From contig PHAG01000006.1 in the NCBI GenBank assembly GCA_002841625.1, positions 124,001 to 188,000 on the forward strand: DNA of 64,000 nucleotides, written 5' to 3'. Made by a program: the position numbers and the translations under genes. The DNA is from Firmicutes bacterium HGW-Firmicutes-1. Lineage in GTDB: Bacteria; Bacillota; Clostridia; Lachnospirales; Vallitaleaceae. Below the pieces are notes generated by a model. That model did no database searches. It saw only the letters and a list, made by a program, of their open reading frames with translations, and was not told where the DNA came from. Positions 45,181 through 54,450 of this stretch are shown piece by piece (the first letter of the stretch is position 1; every line of letters starts with the position of its first letter).

Positions 45181-45693
45181 ATGGATGGATATATGTTTGA
45201 ACTAAGAGAGTGGAACGAAAATGATAAAGATAGTATTACATATTACGCGAACAATAAGAAAATTGCAGATAATTTAAGAAATGTTTTTCCCAATCCATAT
45301 ACAGAAGAGCACGCATTGTTCTATATTAGAATGTGTCTTAACGAAAGTACCCCCCAAAAATGTGTCAAAGCAATTGTTGTAGATGGTAAAGCAGTTGGTA
45401 GTATAGGTATCTTTATTAAAGATGATGTATATTGCAAAAGTGCGGAACTAGGTTATTGGCTTGGAGAAGAGTTTTGGGGAAAGGGTATTATGACAGAAGC
45501 AATAAAAGAGATTTGTAATTATGCATTTGCAAAATATGATATCGTAAGGATATTTGCAGAACCATTTGCAGAAAATCAGGGATCAAGAAGAGTCCTTGAA
45601 AAAGCTGGGTTTGAACTTGAAGGAATATCAAAAAAAAGTGTATTTAAAAATGGGAAGATATCGGATTCCTGTATTTATGCAATTACACGATAA
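45181..45693 (+). CDS. GNAT family N-acetyltransferase (RimJ/RimL type)
   Basis: A 170-residue acetyltransferase. Acetyl-CoA-binding features are GYWLGEEFWGKGIMTEAIKEI (motif A, near residues 95-115) and ENQGSRRVLEKAGFELEG (motif B). The N-terminus LREWNENDKDSITYYANNKKI resembles alanine-modifying RimJ/RimL relatives. Substrate cannot be predicted. Confidence 0.92.
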   Translation: MDGYMFELREWNENDKDSITYYANNKKIADNLRNVFPNPYTEEHALFYIRMCLNESTPQKCVKAIVVDGKAVGSIGIFIKDDVYCKSAELGYWLGEEFWGKGIMTEAIKEICNYAFAKYDIVRIFAEPFAENQGSRRVLEKAGFELEGISKKSVFKNGKISDSCIYAITR

Positions 45694-45724
45694 ATTTATC
45701 ACCCATTTTTAAGGAAAAGAAACA

Positions 45725-45764
45725 TTATTACGCAACCGAATGCGGAGGTTTTGCAACATTGACA
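45725..45764 (+). repeat. family A repeat, copy 2 (3' half only)
   Basis: Shares CGAATGCGGAGGTTTTG and AACATTGACA with the copies at 32771 and 61743 but lacks the first hairpin and five internal bases. It again ends just upstream of a ribosome site (AAAGGTGG) and start codon. Confidence 0.75.
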
Positions 45765-45777
45765 AAAGGTGGTGCTT

Positions 45778-46458
45778 ATGGAAACAGAATTTGATTTCAC
45801 ATCGTATATTCAATTGGTAGATTTTCTAGGTGCATGCTTTGGAGACAATACAGAAGTTGTGTTACATAGCTTCGATGATTTGAACCATTCAGTTATTGCA
45901 ATTTGCAATGGACATATTAGTGGAAGAATTATAGGTGCACCATTAACAAGCTTTGCTTTATCAAAATTAAAAGATAAAGGAAAAGAAGGACCACCATATT
46001 ATTTAAATTACCTTGGAATGTCAAAGAACAATACCAAATTAAGATCTAATAGTTTTTTTATTTTAGATAAGCAAGGAAATCCAAGAGGAATGCTTTGCGT
46101 GAACACTGATGTGAGTAAGTATCAACAAGCAGCTGATTTATTGCAAAAATTGGCATTTATTCCAGCATTAATATCTGATGAGAAGGATAACAATAATATT
46201 GAAGCCTTTCAATCATCACCAAAGGATATGATCAATGGAATTATTAATGATGTGACTCATTCAGTGGGTATAGCAGCTGAACGCTTAACTGTTGATGAAA
46301 AAATAGAAATTGTAAGGCGACTCAATGAAGAAAAGTTTTTCTTAATTAAAGGAACGGTAAGTCAGGTTGCAATTATGCTAGGAATTTCTGAAGCGACAGT
46401 GTATAGGTATTTGAGTAATATAAATAAAAAAATGAAGATGGAGAAAATATATGAGTAA
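45778..46458 (+). CDS. YheO/DauR-type PAS-HTH transcriptional regulator
   Basis: A 226-residue regulator. The N-terminal PAS-like domain (residues 5-125, with VVLHSFDDLNHSVIAICNGHISGR and LRSNSFFILDKQGNPRGMLCVN) and the C-terminal HTH (VSQVAIMLGISEATVYRYLSNI) are those of the YheO family, which includes the D-arginine regulator DauR. ATG at 45778 follows AAAGGTGG. The stop overlaps the ridA start by 8 nt. It probably controls ridA and perhaps the tryptophanase/symporter genes that follow. Confidence 0.9.
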   Translation: METEFDFTSYIQLVDFLGACFGDNTEVVLHSFDDLNHSVIAICNGHISGRIIGAPLTSFALSKLKDKGKEGPPYYLNYLGMSKNNTKLRSNSFFILDKQGNPRGMLCVNTDVSKYQQAADLLQKLAFIPALISDEKDNNNIEAFQSSPKDMINGIINDVTHSVGIAAERLTVDEKIEIVRRLNEEKFFLIKGTVSQVAIMLGISEATVYRYLSNINKKMKMEKIYE

Positions 46459-46834
46459 AAAAATAATTAATGCAGCAGCTGCACCAGCAGCAATTGGACC
46501 ATATTCACATGCAATTGATACAGGTTTAGGCTTGATATTTACATCGGGGCAAATTCCTGTAAATCCAGAGACTGGTGAATTAGTAGAAGGTGGAATTGAG
46601 GCTCAAACAGAACAAGTATTTGCAAATTTAAAAATAGTGCTTGAAGAAGCTGGAACCTCTTTTGATAAGGTTGTAAAAGCAACAGTGTTTTTACAAGATT
46701 TAAAAGATTTTGTAACAGTGAATGGCATATATGGAAAATATCTTGGAACTGATTCGCCAGCACGTTCAGCCGTTCAAGTGGCTGGTCTTCCAAAAGGTTC
46801 CTTAGTAGAAATTGAAGTGATTGCATTAAGCTAG
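46451..46834 (+). CDS. ridA: RidA family reactive imine/enamine deaminase
   Basis: A 127-residue YjgF/YER057c/UK114 protein. Family signatures are IGPYSHAI, FTSGQIPVNPETGEL, QTEQVFANLKIVLEEAG, the catalytic Arg in SPARSAVQVAGLPKGSLVEIEVIA. It hydrolyses 2-aminoacrylate and related enamines to keto acids. Tryptophanase, two genes downstream, releases exactly that intermediate, so a local detoxifying role is plausible. Confidence 0.96.
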   Translation: MSKKIINAAAAPAAIGPYSHAIDTGLGLIFTSGQIPVNPETGELVEGGIEAQTEQVFANLKIVLEEAGTSFDKVVKATVFLQDLKDFVTVNGIYGKYLGTDSPARSAVQVAGLPKGSLVEIEVIALS

Positions 46835-46862
46835 TACCAAAGGTTATAAAAATGAAGAAGTT

Positions 46863-46910
46863 GCCCTATTTTTGTTGAATACATACAAAAATAGGGCATT
46901 TATTTTTCTC
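46863..46910 (+). terminator. terminator after ridA
   Basis: Perfect 13-bp stem GCCCTATTTTTGT / ACAAAAATAGGGC with a 9-nt loop, followed by ATTTATTTTTCTC. Confidence 0.88.
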
Positions 46911-46921
46911 ATTTTGTCATA

Positions 46922-46950
46922 TTGACATAATGGATAAAAGAGTATATAGT
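46922..46950 (+). promoter_or_regulatory. sigma-A promoter of the tryptophanase gene
   Basis: TTGACA, 17-nt spacer, TATAGT. It leaves a leader of about 100 nt. I found no TnaC-like leader peptide in it. Confidence 0.7.
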
Positions 46951-47058
46951 TAGTTGCATGATAGTAATTTCTTATCAATATAAAAAAATCTTAGAAGATA
47001 AAAAAATTGTATGCATCAAAAAAATCACATAATCAATATCATCACGGAGGAATTTATC

Positions 47059-48447
47059 ATGTCGAATGCAAAGCATCCAGCAGAACCATTTAAAATTAAA
47101 ATGGTAGAACCACTTAATATTACAACACTAGAACAAAGAAAACAGGCATTAGAAGAAGCCGGTTACAATCCCTTTTTATTAAAATCAAAAGATGTTTATA
47201 TTGATTTATTAACAGATAGTGGAACTGGTGCAATGAGCGATAATCAATGGGCGGGTATCATGTTAGGTGATGAGTCCTATGCGGGAAGTAGAAATTACTA
47301 TAATATTTGTGACGCAGTGAAAGATATTTTTGATTATAATTTTGTAGTGCCTACTCATCAAGGTAGAGGAGCTGAACAAGTATTATTCCCTCTATTACTA
47401 AAACCAGGCCAATATGTATGTAGTAATCATCATTTTGATACAACAAAAGCTCACGTAGAAATATCAGGAGCAAAAGCGAGAAACTTCTTAGTTCCAGAAG
47501 CAACTGATACAGCTACATATTTTGATTTTAAAGGTAACTTTAACATTCCAGCATTAGAAGCTTTTATGGAAGAAGTTGGAGCTGATAACGTTGCATTCTT
47601 TATTATGACTGTAACCAACAATTCAGCAGGTGGTCAACCCGTTTCAATGGCTAACATGAAGGAATTAAAAAGAGTAGCAGATAAGTATGGTAAGAAAATT
47701 GTTGTGGATTCAGCTAGATTTGCAGAAAATGCTATGTTTGTTAAGCAAAGAGAAGCTGGCTATGAGAATATCTCAGTAAAAGAAATCATTAAAGAGATGT
47801 ACTCCTACGCTGACATGTTGACCATGAGCGCTAAAAAAGATGCTATCGTTAATATGGGTGGGATGATCGCAATAAAAACAGATGAGGATGTATTCAGAGG
47901 GGCTCAAGCACGTTGTGTACCTATGGAAGGCTTTGCAACTTATGGTGGATTATCTGGAAGAGATATGGAAGCACTTGCCAGAGGTTTATATGAAGGTATA
48001 AATGAAGATTATTTACAATACCGATTAGGTCAAATCAAATACTTAGGTGATAAATTAATGGAAATTGGGGTTCCAATTCAATATCCAACTGGTGGTCACG
48101 CAGTTTTTGTTGATGCAAGAAGAATTTTACCACATATTCCGGGTGCAGAATTTCCAGCACAAGCACTATGTAATGCTTTGTACTTAGAATCCGGCGTTAG
48201 GGCTGTTGAAATAGGTTCGTTTTTACTTGGTAGGAATCCTGAAACGGGACAACAAGAAGAGGCGGCACTTGATTTGGTACGATTAACCATACCAAGAAGA
48301 GTATACACTCAAAGCCATATGGATGAAATTGTAGAAGGCTTTCAGAAAGTAATGGATAAAAAAGGTGAGTTAACAGGCTTAACTTTTAGCTATGAACCAC
48401 CAGTATTAAGACATTTCCTTGCAAGATTAATACCACTTGATAAATAA
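47059..48447 (+). CDS. tnaA: tryptophanase (tryptophan indole-lyase)
   Basis: A 462-residue PLP-dependent beta-eliminating lyase: tryptophan to indole, pyruvate and ammonia. Shared signatures are [32 protein letters not shown] and the PLP Lys in MSAKKDA. It is called tryptophanase and not tyrosine phenol-lyase because it has [18 protein letters not shown] and, near the C-terminus, [10 protein letters not shown], with the Val that replaces the substrate-binding Arg of tyrosine phenol-lyase (GVRSMERG). ATG at 47059 has GGAGG eight bases upstream. A terminator and a sodium symporter gene follow. Confidence 0.92.
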   Translation: MSNAKHPAEPFKIKMVEPLNITTLEQRKQALEEAGYNPFLLKSKDVYIDLLTDSGTGAMSDNQWAGIMLGDESYAGSRNYYNICDAVKDIFDYNFVVPTHQGRGAEQVLFPLLLKPGQYVCSNHHFDTTKAHVEISGAKARNFLVPEATDTATYFDFKGNFNIPALEAFMEEVGADNVAFFIMTVTNNSAGGQPVSMANMKELKRVADKYGKKIVVDSARFAENAMFVKQREAGYENISVKEIIKEMYSYADMLTMSAKKDAIVNMGGMIAIKTDEDVFRGAQARCVPMEGFATYGGLSGRDMEALARGLYEGINEDYLQYRLGQIKYLGDKLMEIGVPIQYPTGGHAVFVDARRILPHIPGAEFPAQALCNALYLESGVRAVEIGSFLLGRNPETGQQEEAALDLVRLTIPRRVYTQSHMDEIVEGFQKVMDKKGELTGLTFSYEPPVLRHFLARLIPLDK

Positions 48448-48480
48448 TATTGACTTACAATTTACTTTGAAGATTATAAG

Positions 48481-48540
48481 GCTCTCTCCTATCTTAATAG
48501 CTTTACCTATATTAGATTTGAGAGAGCTTATTTAAGTTTT
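48481..48540 (+). terminator. terminator after tnaA
   Basis: GCTCTCTC / GAGAGAGC outer stem with an inner ATCTtAATA / TATTAGAT stem, then TTATTTAAGTTTT. Confidence 0.65.
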
Positions 48541-48562
48541 GCTGTTTTTGGTTAATAGTTCT

Positions 48563-48600
48563 CCATATGAAATTGGAAAAGCGGCGATAAGTAAACAATC
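48563..48600 (+). repeat. family B repeat, copy 2 (truncated)
   Basis: CCATATGAAATTGGAAAAGCGGC followed by GATAAGTAAACAA matches the left half of copies at 30899 and 52600. The right palindrome arm is missing. Confidence 0.6.
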
Positions 48601-48677
48601 AAGAAATAATAAAAAGTATATCTTTTAGGTAAGCTATAACAAGACATTATATAAGATTATCAAGGAGGAAGCTGATA

Positions 48678-50186
48678 ATGAGAGAAAATTGGCAAAGCAG
48701 AAAAGGGTTTATTTTTGCAGCAGCTGGGGCAGCTATAGGTTTAGGGAATCTATGGAGATTTCCGTTTCAGGCTTATAAAAATGGTGGAGGTGCTTTTCTT
48801 TTACCATATTTCGTAGCACTGATTACCTGTGCGATACCATTGATGATAATGGAGTACGCTTATGGTAGGAAAATACGTGGTGGATCTGTTATGGCATTCT
48901 CAAAATTAAACAAGAAATATGAGGTTGTTGGTTGGATTCAGGTAATGGTACCCATTATCGTAATGACTTATTACTCTGCTATTATTGCTGTATCAGTCAT
49001 TTTTATGGTTTATTCTCTAGGACATGCCTTTGGTATGATTAATTGGCTTTCAGATCCAGGACCTATTATGGGTATGGTAACTGGAAGCGCAGAAAGTGCC
49101 TTAGACTTAGGTGCTGGTATGAGTATTTATATATTAATTGCAGTTATTGCGGTGTGGTTTTGTAATTGGCTTATTGTAAAAAAAGGTATTTCTGGTGGAA
49201 TTGAGAAAATGTCAACCATTTTCACACCTATGTTAATGGTACTAATGATTATATTCATGATAAATGCTGTTCGTTTAAATGGTGCTAGTATAGGATTAGA
49301 AGCACTTTTTAAACCGGATTTCTCAAAGATTTTAAGTCCAAGTATTTGGGTATCTGCTTACGCACAAGTGTTTTTCTCAACAACTTTAGCAGTAGGCGTA
49401 ATGATAGCCTATGGTTCCTACCTACATGAAAAAGCAGATATTGTTAATAGTGCATTCATTACTGTTTTTGCGAATTCAAGCTTTGACCTCATTGCTGGGG
49501 TACTCGTATTCTCAACATTAGGATACTTAGTAAATACAATGGGTATTGATTTTACCGCTTTTGGTACAGGCGCAGGAGTCGCATTTATAGCCTTCCCAAT
49601 TGCCATATCAACAATGTCGACAAATGTAGTGATTCAAGGGTTATTAGGTTTCGTATTCTTCTTTTGTTTGTTTATTGCAGGTTTATCCTCCAGTATTTCC
49701 ATGCTCGAATCCTTTGCAACTGCTGCACTAGATAAATTCAATATATCCAGAGGAAAACTTGTTACAATTATTTCAATTGTTGGCTTCGCTGGAAGTACTT
49801 GCTTCGCAAGTTATGCAGGCTTTAACTATATCTTAGATATTGTAGATGCCTATGTTGGAAATATTATCATTGCTGGGTTAGGCTTAGTAGAAGTTATTCT
49901 GATTAGCTATGTTTATGGAACTAGTAAGTTGAGAGAGGAAGCAAATGCTTATTCAGACTTTAAAGTTGGTAAGTGGTGGGATTATTTATTAAGATACTTT
50001 ACACCTCTGTTACTAGGAGCTGTTGTAATAACAAATCTATTTAACTTAATTACAGGTTTGTTTAATCAAGATTCTGTTGGAGTGATTTCTAATATCGCAT
50101 TTGGTTGGGGAACTGTAGTTCTAATGATTGGTGCATCAATTGTATTCTATAAGAAAAAATGGACTGCAGACGCACAAAATGAATAA
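48678..50186 (+). CDS. neurotransmitter:sodium symporter family amino-acid transporter
   Basis: A 502-residue SNF/NSS-type transporter with about 11-12 membrane helices. The N-terminal helix WQSRKGFIFAAAGAAIGLGNLWRFP with the broken helix and Na+ site is diagnostic, followed by NGGGAFLLPY. The adjacent tryptophanase makes a tryptophan (TnaT-like) substrate likely, while the small subunit downstream is of a kind first described with methionine/alanine transporters. The ribosome site is AAGGAGG. Confidence 0.93.
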   Translation: MRENWQSRKGFIFAAAGAAIGLGNLWRFPFQAYKNGGGAFLLPYFVALITCAIPLMIMEYAYGRKIRGGSVMAFSKLNKKYEVVGWIQVMVPIIVMTYYSAIIAVSVIFMVYSLGHAFGMINWLSDPGPIMGMVTGSAESALDLGAGMSIYILIAVIAVWFCNWLIVKKGISGGIEKMSTIFTPMLMVLMIIFMINAVRLNGASIGLEALFKPDFSKILSPSIWVSAYAQVFFSTTLAVGVMIAYGSYLHEKADIVNSAFITVFANSSFDLIAGVLVFSTLGYLVNTMGIDFTAFGTGAGVAFIAFPIAISTMSTNVVIQGLLGFVFFFCLFIAGLSSSISMLESFATAALDKFNISRGKLVTIISIVGFAGSTCFASYAGFNYILDIVDAYVGNIIIAGLGLVEVILISYVYGTSKLREEANAYSDFKVGKWWDYLLRYFTPLLLGAVVITNLFNLITGLFNQDSVGVISNIAFGWGTVVLMIGASIVFYKKKWTADAQNE

Positions 50187-50200
50187 TTGGAGGGATTGAT

Positions 50201-50323
50201 ATGTCAACAAGTGCTATATTAATGATGGTTATAGGATGTGGAACAGTTTGGGGCGGAACAGTCGTTACAATTATTATCGCTCTAAATGTGGAAAAGAAAA
50301 AGCTTAAAAAAGAGGCAAATTAG
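50201..50323 (+). CDS. MetS-like small subunit of NSS transporter
   Basis: A 40-residue single-span membrane protein, MSTSAILMMVIGCGTVWGG-type N-terminus and a Lys-rich tail (EKKKLKKEAN). It starts 14 nt after the symporter stop with TTGGAGGGA upstream. Small proteins of this composition right behind NSS transporters are annotated as MetS-type subunits (methionine/alanine import). It is easily missed because of its size. Confidence 0.85.
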   Translation: MSTSAILMMVIGCGTVWGGTVVTIIIALNVEKKKLKKEAN

Positions 50324-50404
50324 TTAAGTAGTAAAAATGAAATAACTTGGAAAAATTAAGCAGGAAGAAATATAGAAAGAAATAAAGGAAGATATATAAT
50401 CTCT

Positions 50405-50458
50405 AAGGGTATTCTACATGATAATTTCATGATCAGAATACCCTTATATGTTTTGCTT
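50405..50458 (+). terminator. terminator after the symporter genes
   Basis: Perfect 11-bp stem AAGGGTATTCT / AGAATACCCTT with an inner ATGAT repeat in the loop, followed by TTTTGCTT. Confidence 0.8.
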
Positions 50459-50479
50459 ATTCACGAATTATGCTATAAT
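50453..50479 (+). promoter_or_regulatory. possible promoter of the esterase gene
   Basis: TTGCTT, 15-16 nt, TATAAT (50474-50479). The spacing is slightly short and the -35 lies in the tail of the terminator. Confidence 0.45.
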
Positions 50480-50544
50480 GGTAACGGATTACTGTACAAG
50501 GAAAGTAGGTGCTTTACGGTAGGATTTCTACTTAGGAGGTTTAT

Positions 50545-51405
50545 ATGCAAATAGAAGTTATTCAAATACAAGAAGGTATTTCAAATGCCACATTAACGGC
50601 ATATATTCACGATTCATCCATTGATGAAAGCGGTCCAATTATTAGACCGGCAATCGTAATATTCCCAGGTGGAGCATATGTAGGAATCACAGAAAAAGAA
50701 GCTGACCCTGTTGCTATGAAATTTCTTGGAGCGGGTTACCATGTTTTTATCCTGAAGTATTCAATCGGGATAGGGATAGCAAGATTTCCGGCACCATTTA
50801 TAGATGCAGCAAGAGCAATGATGCTTATACGAGAAAATGCTAGAAGATGGTGTGTAGACTCAGACAAAATAGGATTATGTGGATTTTCTACAGGGGGGCA
50901 TGTAGCAACCGTCTTAGCGACTAGTTGGCAGGATGCATATTTATCAGATACTTTAAATGCAGATAATCAATTGTTTAAACCAAATGCATTAATCTTAGGT
51001 TATCCATTATTAGATATATATCAATTTATGAAGAAGAATCTGGAGAAGTCACCAAAGATGGAACCTCTTATAGAGATGATGGTTAGCTCTTCTTATGGAA
51101 CATTAAATCCAAGTAAAGCGGTTATGGACGAATGGAATTGTAAGGACCTAGTGTCAAAACATATGCCGCCAACTTTTTTGTGGACAACTGTCGAAGATAA
51201 TATAGTTGATGTGGAGGAAAGCCTAGAATTTGTTAAAACCTTAGCAGCGAAGAATGTTTCTTTTGAGTTTCACCTATTTGAAAAAGGTGCCCATGGCATA
51301 TCATTAGGTGATGAAACAGTAGGCTATTCAGAGCTTGATATGAAAAACCATGGGAATGCAAATAAATGGTTAGAATTGGCAGTGAGTTGGTTGAAGCATC
51401 AATGA
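50545..51405 (+). CDS. alpha/beta-hydrolase esterase
   Basis: A 286-residue serine esterase of the acetylesterase/BD-FAE type. The oxyanion loop is FPGGAYVG, the nucleophile Ser lies in GFSTGGH (near residue 118), and the charge relay has an Asp near 235 (EDNIVDVEESL) and His in EKGAHGISLG. No signal peptide, so it is cytoplasmic. Substrate is likely a small acetylated or sugar ester. AGGAGG lies 6 nt upstream of the start. Confidence 0.9.
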   Translation: MQIEVIQIQEGISNATLTAYIHDSSIDESGPIIRPAIVIFPGGAYVGITEKEADPVAMKFLGAGYHVFILKYSIGIGIARFPAPFIDAARAMMLIRENARRWCVDSDKIGLCGFSTGGHVATVLATSWQDAYLSDTLNADNQLFKPNALILGYPLLDIYQFMKKNLEKSPKMEPLIEMMVSSSYGTLNPSKAVMDEWNCKDLVSKHMPPTFLWTTVEDNIVDVEESLEFVKTLAAKNVSFEFHLFEKGAHGISLGDETVGYSELDMKNHGNANKWLELAVSWLKHQ

Positions 51406-51504
51406 AACACCAATGGAAAGTAAGATTGAATTCTGAATATGAATAGGGTATACTAAGCGAATCAAATCGGGAACATACATATAAACCAATACCTTGGAGA
51501 GCAT

Positions 51505-52338
51505 ATGATGAGTAAGAAAATGAATAAAAAGTTAGTAACTATAATTGTATTTGTTACAATCATGATCGGTTTTTTATATCAACAGAATAATGCCATTGAT
51601 ATTAGTAGATTGGAAATCTCGTCAGAGGATATTCCAGATGCATTTAATGGATATAAAATACTTCAAATATCGGATTTACACAGTAAGGAATTTGGGGAAA
51701 ATCAGAAGAGGCTTGTAAAAAAAATTCTAGATGAGGATCCCGATGTAATCTTAGTTACAGGGGATGCGATTGATTCTAAAAATTACGATGAAGATGTATG
51801 TATTCAATTATTTTCACAGGTAATAGACCTTGTACCTATTTACTTTGTCACAGGAAACCATGAAGCTTGGTCAAATACCTTTGACGAATTTGAAAAACGA
51901 TTGATTGATGTTGGGGTAATCGTATTAAGAAATGAGAGTAAATTAATTAATATCGAAGATAGTAGTATTTTAATAGTAGGTGTTGATGATCCAGACATCC
52001 AACAGGGTAGCAACATGAAAACGCTACTTGATGATATGGATGCATTATTTGCTGAAAACTACACGCTTTTACTATCTCATAGACCAGAATTAATTGATAT
52101 CTATTCTGAAAGTGATATAGATTTGGTGTTTAGTGGTCATGCACATGGAGGACAAGTAAGATTACCTATGATAGGGGGGTTAATTGCACCGGATCAAGGT
52201 TGGTTTCCTAAATTTACAAGCGGAATTTATCATAAAAACAATACTACAATGATTGTAAGTAGAGGTTTGGGAAACAGTATTATTCCTCAAAGGATATTTA
52301 ACAAACCAGAATTAATTCTAGTTACGTTAACGAAATAG
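51505..52338 (+). CDS. membrane-anchored metallophosphoesterase (YkuE/YaeI-like)
   Basis: A 277-residue calcineurin-like phosphoesterase with an N-terminal membrane anchor (KLVTIIVFVTIMIGFLY). Metal ligands are visible in ISDLHSKEFG, VTGDAID, TGNHEAW, LLSHRP and SGHAHGGQV. Relatives in Bacillus and E. coli act on wall or lipid pyrophosphates or are of unknown substrate. Two start codons, 51505 and 51508, follow GGAGAG. Confidence 0.92.
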   Translation: MMSKKMNKKLVTIIVFVTIMIGFLYQQNNAIDISRLEISSEDIPDAFNGYKILQISDLHSKEFGENQKRLVKKILDEDPDVILVTGDAIDSKNYDEDVCIQLFSQVIDLVPIYFVTGNHEAWSNTFDEFEKRLIDVGVIVLRNESKLINIEDSSILIVGVDDPDIQQGSNMKTLLDDMDALFAENYTLLLSHRPELIDIYSESDIDLVFSGHAHGGQVRLPMIGGLIAPDQGWFPKFTSGIYHKNNTTMIVSRGLGNSIIPQRIFNKPELILVTLTK

Positions 52339-52390
52339 GAGAAAAAAGGATATAATAAAGCAAAACATAGTATATACAAAGGAATCGCAA

Positions 52391-53155
52391 ATGAAGAATA
52401 AAAAACTTTTTTATATTATAGGGGCCACTTTAATAACGATTTTTCTACTTTACATAACGGATCAAATATTACATTTAAATTATGTATCTAAGGTAATGGT
52501 TAAGATCATACTATTTTCGTTATTTCCAATCATTTATATCATTTGGACCAAAGATAATTTTGTGAAGGACTCCTTTTTTCATTTACAAGGCAAGTTCTAC
52601 ATAAGCAATTGGAAAAGCGGCAGGAAGGTAACGAGGATTTTAACTCAGCGAAGCCGATTTTCTTGTGACAAGAAAAGATTTAGTGTTAAGTTAAGTTATA
52701 TCTTAGGAGTTCTCATATTTATTATTATCATAGTCGCATTTCATTGGTTTAGACAATATATGAATATAGAGGTTTTGATATTTGAATTTGAAGAAAAATA
52801 TAAAATAAACAAATTAAATATAGTATATTATGGTATTTATCTTGCCTTGATAAATTCCTTGCTTGAGGAGTTTTTCTTTAGAGGTTTTATTTTTTTAAGC
52901 CTCAAAAAAATAGGTATGAAACGAGTTGCTTATTTAACAAGCTCAATAGCGTTTGCAATATATCATGTGGGTAACTTTCAAAATTGGTTTAACATCTGGG
53001 TATTTGTTTTGGCAACAACGGGTCTTTTTATTGGTGGTATGATTTTTAATTATTTAGATGATCATGAGAATACCTTTTTAAATAGCTGGTATGTGCATAT
53101 ATGTGCAGATTTAGCACTTGTTGGTATTGGACTAAGTATCTTTCAGGTGATTTGA
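52391..53155 (+). CDS. CPBP family intramembrane metalloprotease with in-frame repeat insertion
   Basis: A 254-residue CAAX/Abi-type intramembrane protease. Catalytic motifs are EEFFFRG (near residue 160) and the His of IYHVGNF (near 195), with about six membrane helices. Residues 70-92 (ISNWKSGRKVTRILTQRSRF and flanks) are encoded by a family B repeat whose other copies are intergenic. The basic, polar segment breaks the first cytoplasmic loop and does not interrupt the frame. CPBP proteins often give immunity to bacteriocins or process prenylated peptides; no such gene is adjacent. Confidence 0.88.
   Translation: MKNKKLFYIIGATLITIFLLYITDQILHLNYVSKVMVKIILFSLFPIIYIIWTKDNFVKDSFFHLQGKFYISNWKSGRKVTRILTQRSRFSCDKKRFSVKLSYILGVLIFIIIIVAFHWFRQYMNIEVLIFEFEEKYKINKLNIVYYGIYLALINSLLEEFFFRGFIFLSLKKIGMKRVAYLTSSIAFAIYHVGNFQNWFNIWVFVLATTGLFIGGMIFNYLDDHENTFLNSWYVHICADLALVGIGLSIFQVI
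52600..52663 (+). repeat. family B repeat, copy 3 (inside the CPBP gene)
   Basis: Best-preserved palindrome of the family: GAAAAGCGGC at the left and GCCGATTTTC at the right, with GGTAACGAGG between, as in the copy at 30899. Its length keeps the host frame open. Confidence 0.8.
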
Positions 53156-53234
53156 TTGGCTACTTAGTTGTTTGAATAATAAGTAGATTAGAATCGAATA
53201 ATAATTGATGAGACTATCAATTAAGGAGATTCAA

Positions 53235-53510
53235 ATGAATAAAAAAATTTTTAAAAACACTTATATAGAGGATCATGAAATTAGTAAAGAAGCTTTTGCT
53301 AATAACGATAAGGATAGTGCTATAGAAAATAATAAAAATGATTTAGCTAGTAACCAAGGCAATTCAGGTATTAAGGATATAAAAATGGGTGAAGAAAAAT
53401 CTAAGATTGAATTGGAATATCAAATGAGGTCTGAAAGAGTTGAAAGAGATGAAGAAAATCCAATGTATGATGCTTCTGATGAGCCTTTTGGTGCCCCAGA
53501 TAGATTTTAA
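53235..53510 (+). CDS. acidic hypothetical protein
   Basis: A 91-residue soluble protein rich in Glu, Asp, Asn and Lys, without membrane segment or known motif; the end reads NPMYDASDEPFGAPDRF. ATG at 53235 has AAGGAG six bases upstream, so it is likely a real gene. Probably disordered. I do not recognise it. Confidence 0.6.
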   Translation: MNKKIFKNTYIEDHEISKEAFANNDKDSAIENNKNDLASNQGNSGIKDIKMGEEKSKIELEYQMRSERVERDEENPMYDASDEPFGAPDRF

Positions 53511-53548
53511 TCGAAGGCGTAGGTTTATAAAATTGACTTAGAAAATGC

Positions 53549-53590
53549 AAAGCACACTAAACTACATGAATTGTAGGAAGGGTGCTTTAT
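53549..53590 (+). terminator. possible terminator hairpin
   Basis: AAAGCAC / GTGCTTT outer stem and CTACA / TGTAG inner stem, followed by only a weak T stretch. It separates the hypothetical gene from the Bce-type module. Confidence 0.45.
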
Positions 53591-53777
53591 GTATTTCTAA
53601 CTATCTATCAAGATGTTGAAAAAGTGAATGGTGGGTAATGAAGGGTTTGACTCGTAGTTTTTCTGTATGTCAAGATAATGGGATTTTCTCGATTGCATTA
53701 ATCAAGTTAATATTCTATACTAGTAATAAGATTTGGACATGTTAAGAAAGGCTTGGAGCTAGAAAGAGGAGTTTATT

Positions 53778-54449
53778 ATGTATAAGATTTTAATAATTGA
53801 AGATGATTTGGTGATTGCAAATTCGTTGAAAAATCACTTGTGCAAATGGGAATTTGAGATTGCAATTGTGGCTGATTTTAAACGAGTACTTGAGGAATTT
53901 ATTCAGTTTGATCCACAAGTTGTATTGATGGATATATCTTTGCCATATTTCAACGGCTATCATTGGTGTAGCGAAATACGGAAATTATCCAAAGTACCAA
54001 TTGTTTTCATCTCTTCGTCAAATGAAAATATGAACATCGTAATGGCGATGAATATGGGTGGGGATGATTTTATTGCAAAACCATTTGATTTAACGGTCGT
54101 AGTTGCGAAGATTCAAGCGATGATTCGACGTACATATTCTTTTCAAGGGCAAATAAATGTTATAGAGCATAACGGTGTGATGCTTAACATAAGTGATGCG
54201 TCGTTAACCTATCAAAATGAAAAAGTTAATCTCACAAAAAACGAGTTTAGAATTCTGCAAATACTATTGGAACATACCAATAATGTCGTCAGCCGGGATG
54301 CCATTATGGAGCGGCTCTGGGAAAGTGAGAGTTTTATAGATGATAATACGTTAACCGTTAATGTGACACGATTACGCAAAAAAATAGAAGATATAGGTCT
54401 AGAAAAATTTATTTTAACCAAAAAGGGAATTGGATATATGGTGACTTGA
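53778..54449 (+). CDS. BceR-type response regulator
   Basis: A 223-residue OmpR-family regulator: receiver with phospho-Asp in VVLMDISLPYF and DDFIAKPFDL, and a winged helix with NVVSRDAIMERLW and NTLTVNVTRLRKKIEDIG. The sequence style and its place before an intramembrane-sensing kinase and BceAB transporter mark it as the regulator of a cell-wall-antibiotic detoxification module. The stop is 1 nt before the kinase start. Confidence 0.93.
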   Translation: MYKILIIEDDLVIANSLKNHLCKWEFEIAIVADFKRVLEEFIQFDPQVVLMDISLPYFNGYHWCSEIRKLSKVPIVFISSSNENMNIVMAMNMGGDDFIAKPFDLTVVVAKIQAMIRRTYSFQGQINVIEHNGVMLNISDASLTYQNEKVNLTKNEFRILQILLEHTNNVVSRDAIMERLWESESFIDDNTLTVNVTRLRKKIEDIGLEKFILTKKGIGYMVT

Positions 54450-54450
54450 T

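Noticed and set aside
46951-47058. TnaC-like leader peptide or riboswitch before tryptophanase
   Set aside because: No short frame with a suitable Trp codon and no recognisable aptamer fold in about 100 nt.
47059-48447. Tyrosine phenol-lyase
   Set aside because: Has GVRAVEIG with Val at the position of the phenol-lyase Arg, and DSARFAENA, both as in tryptophanase.
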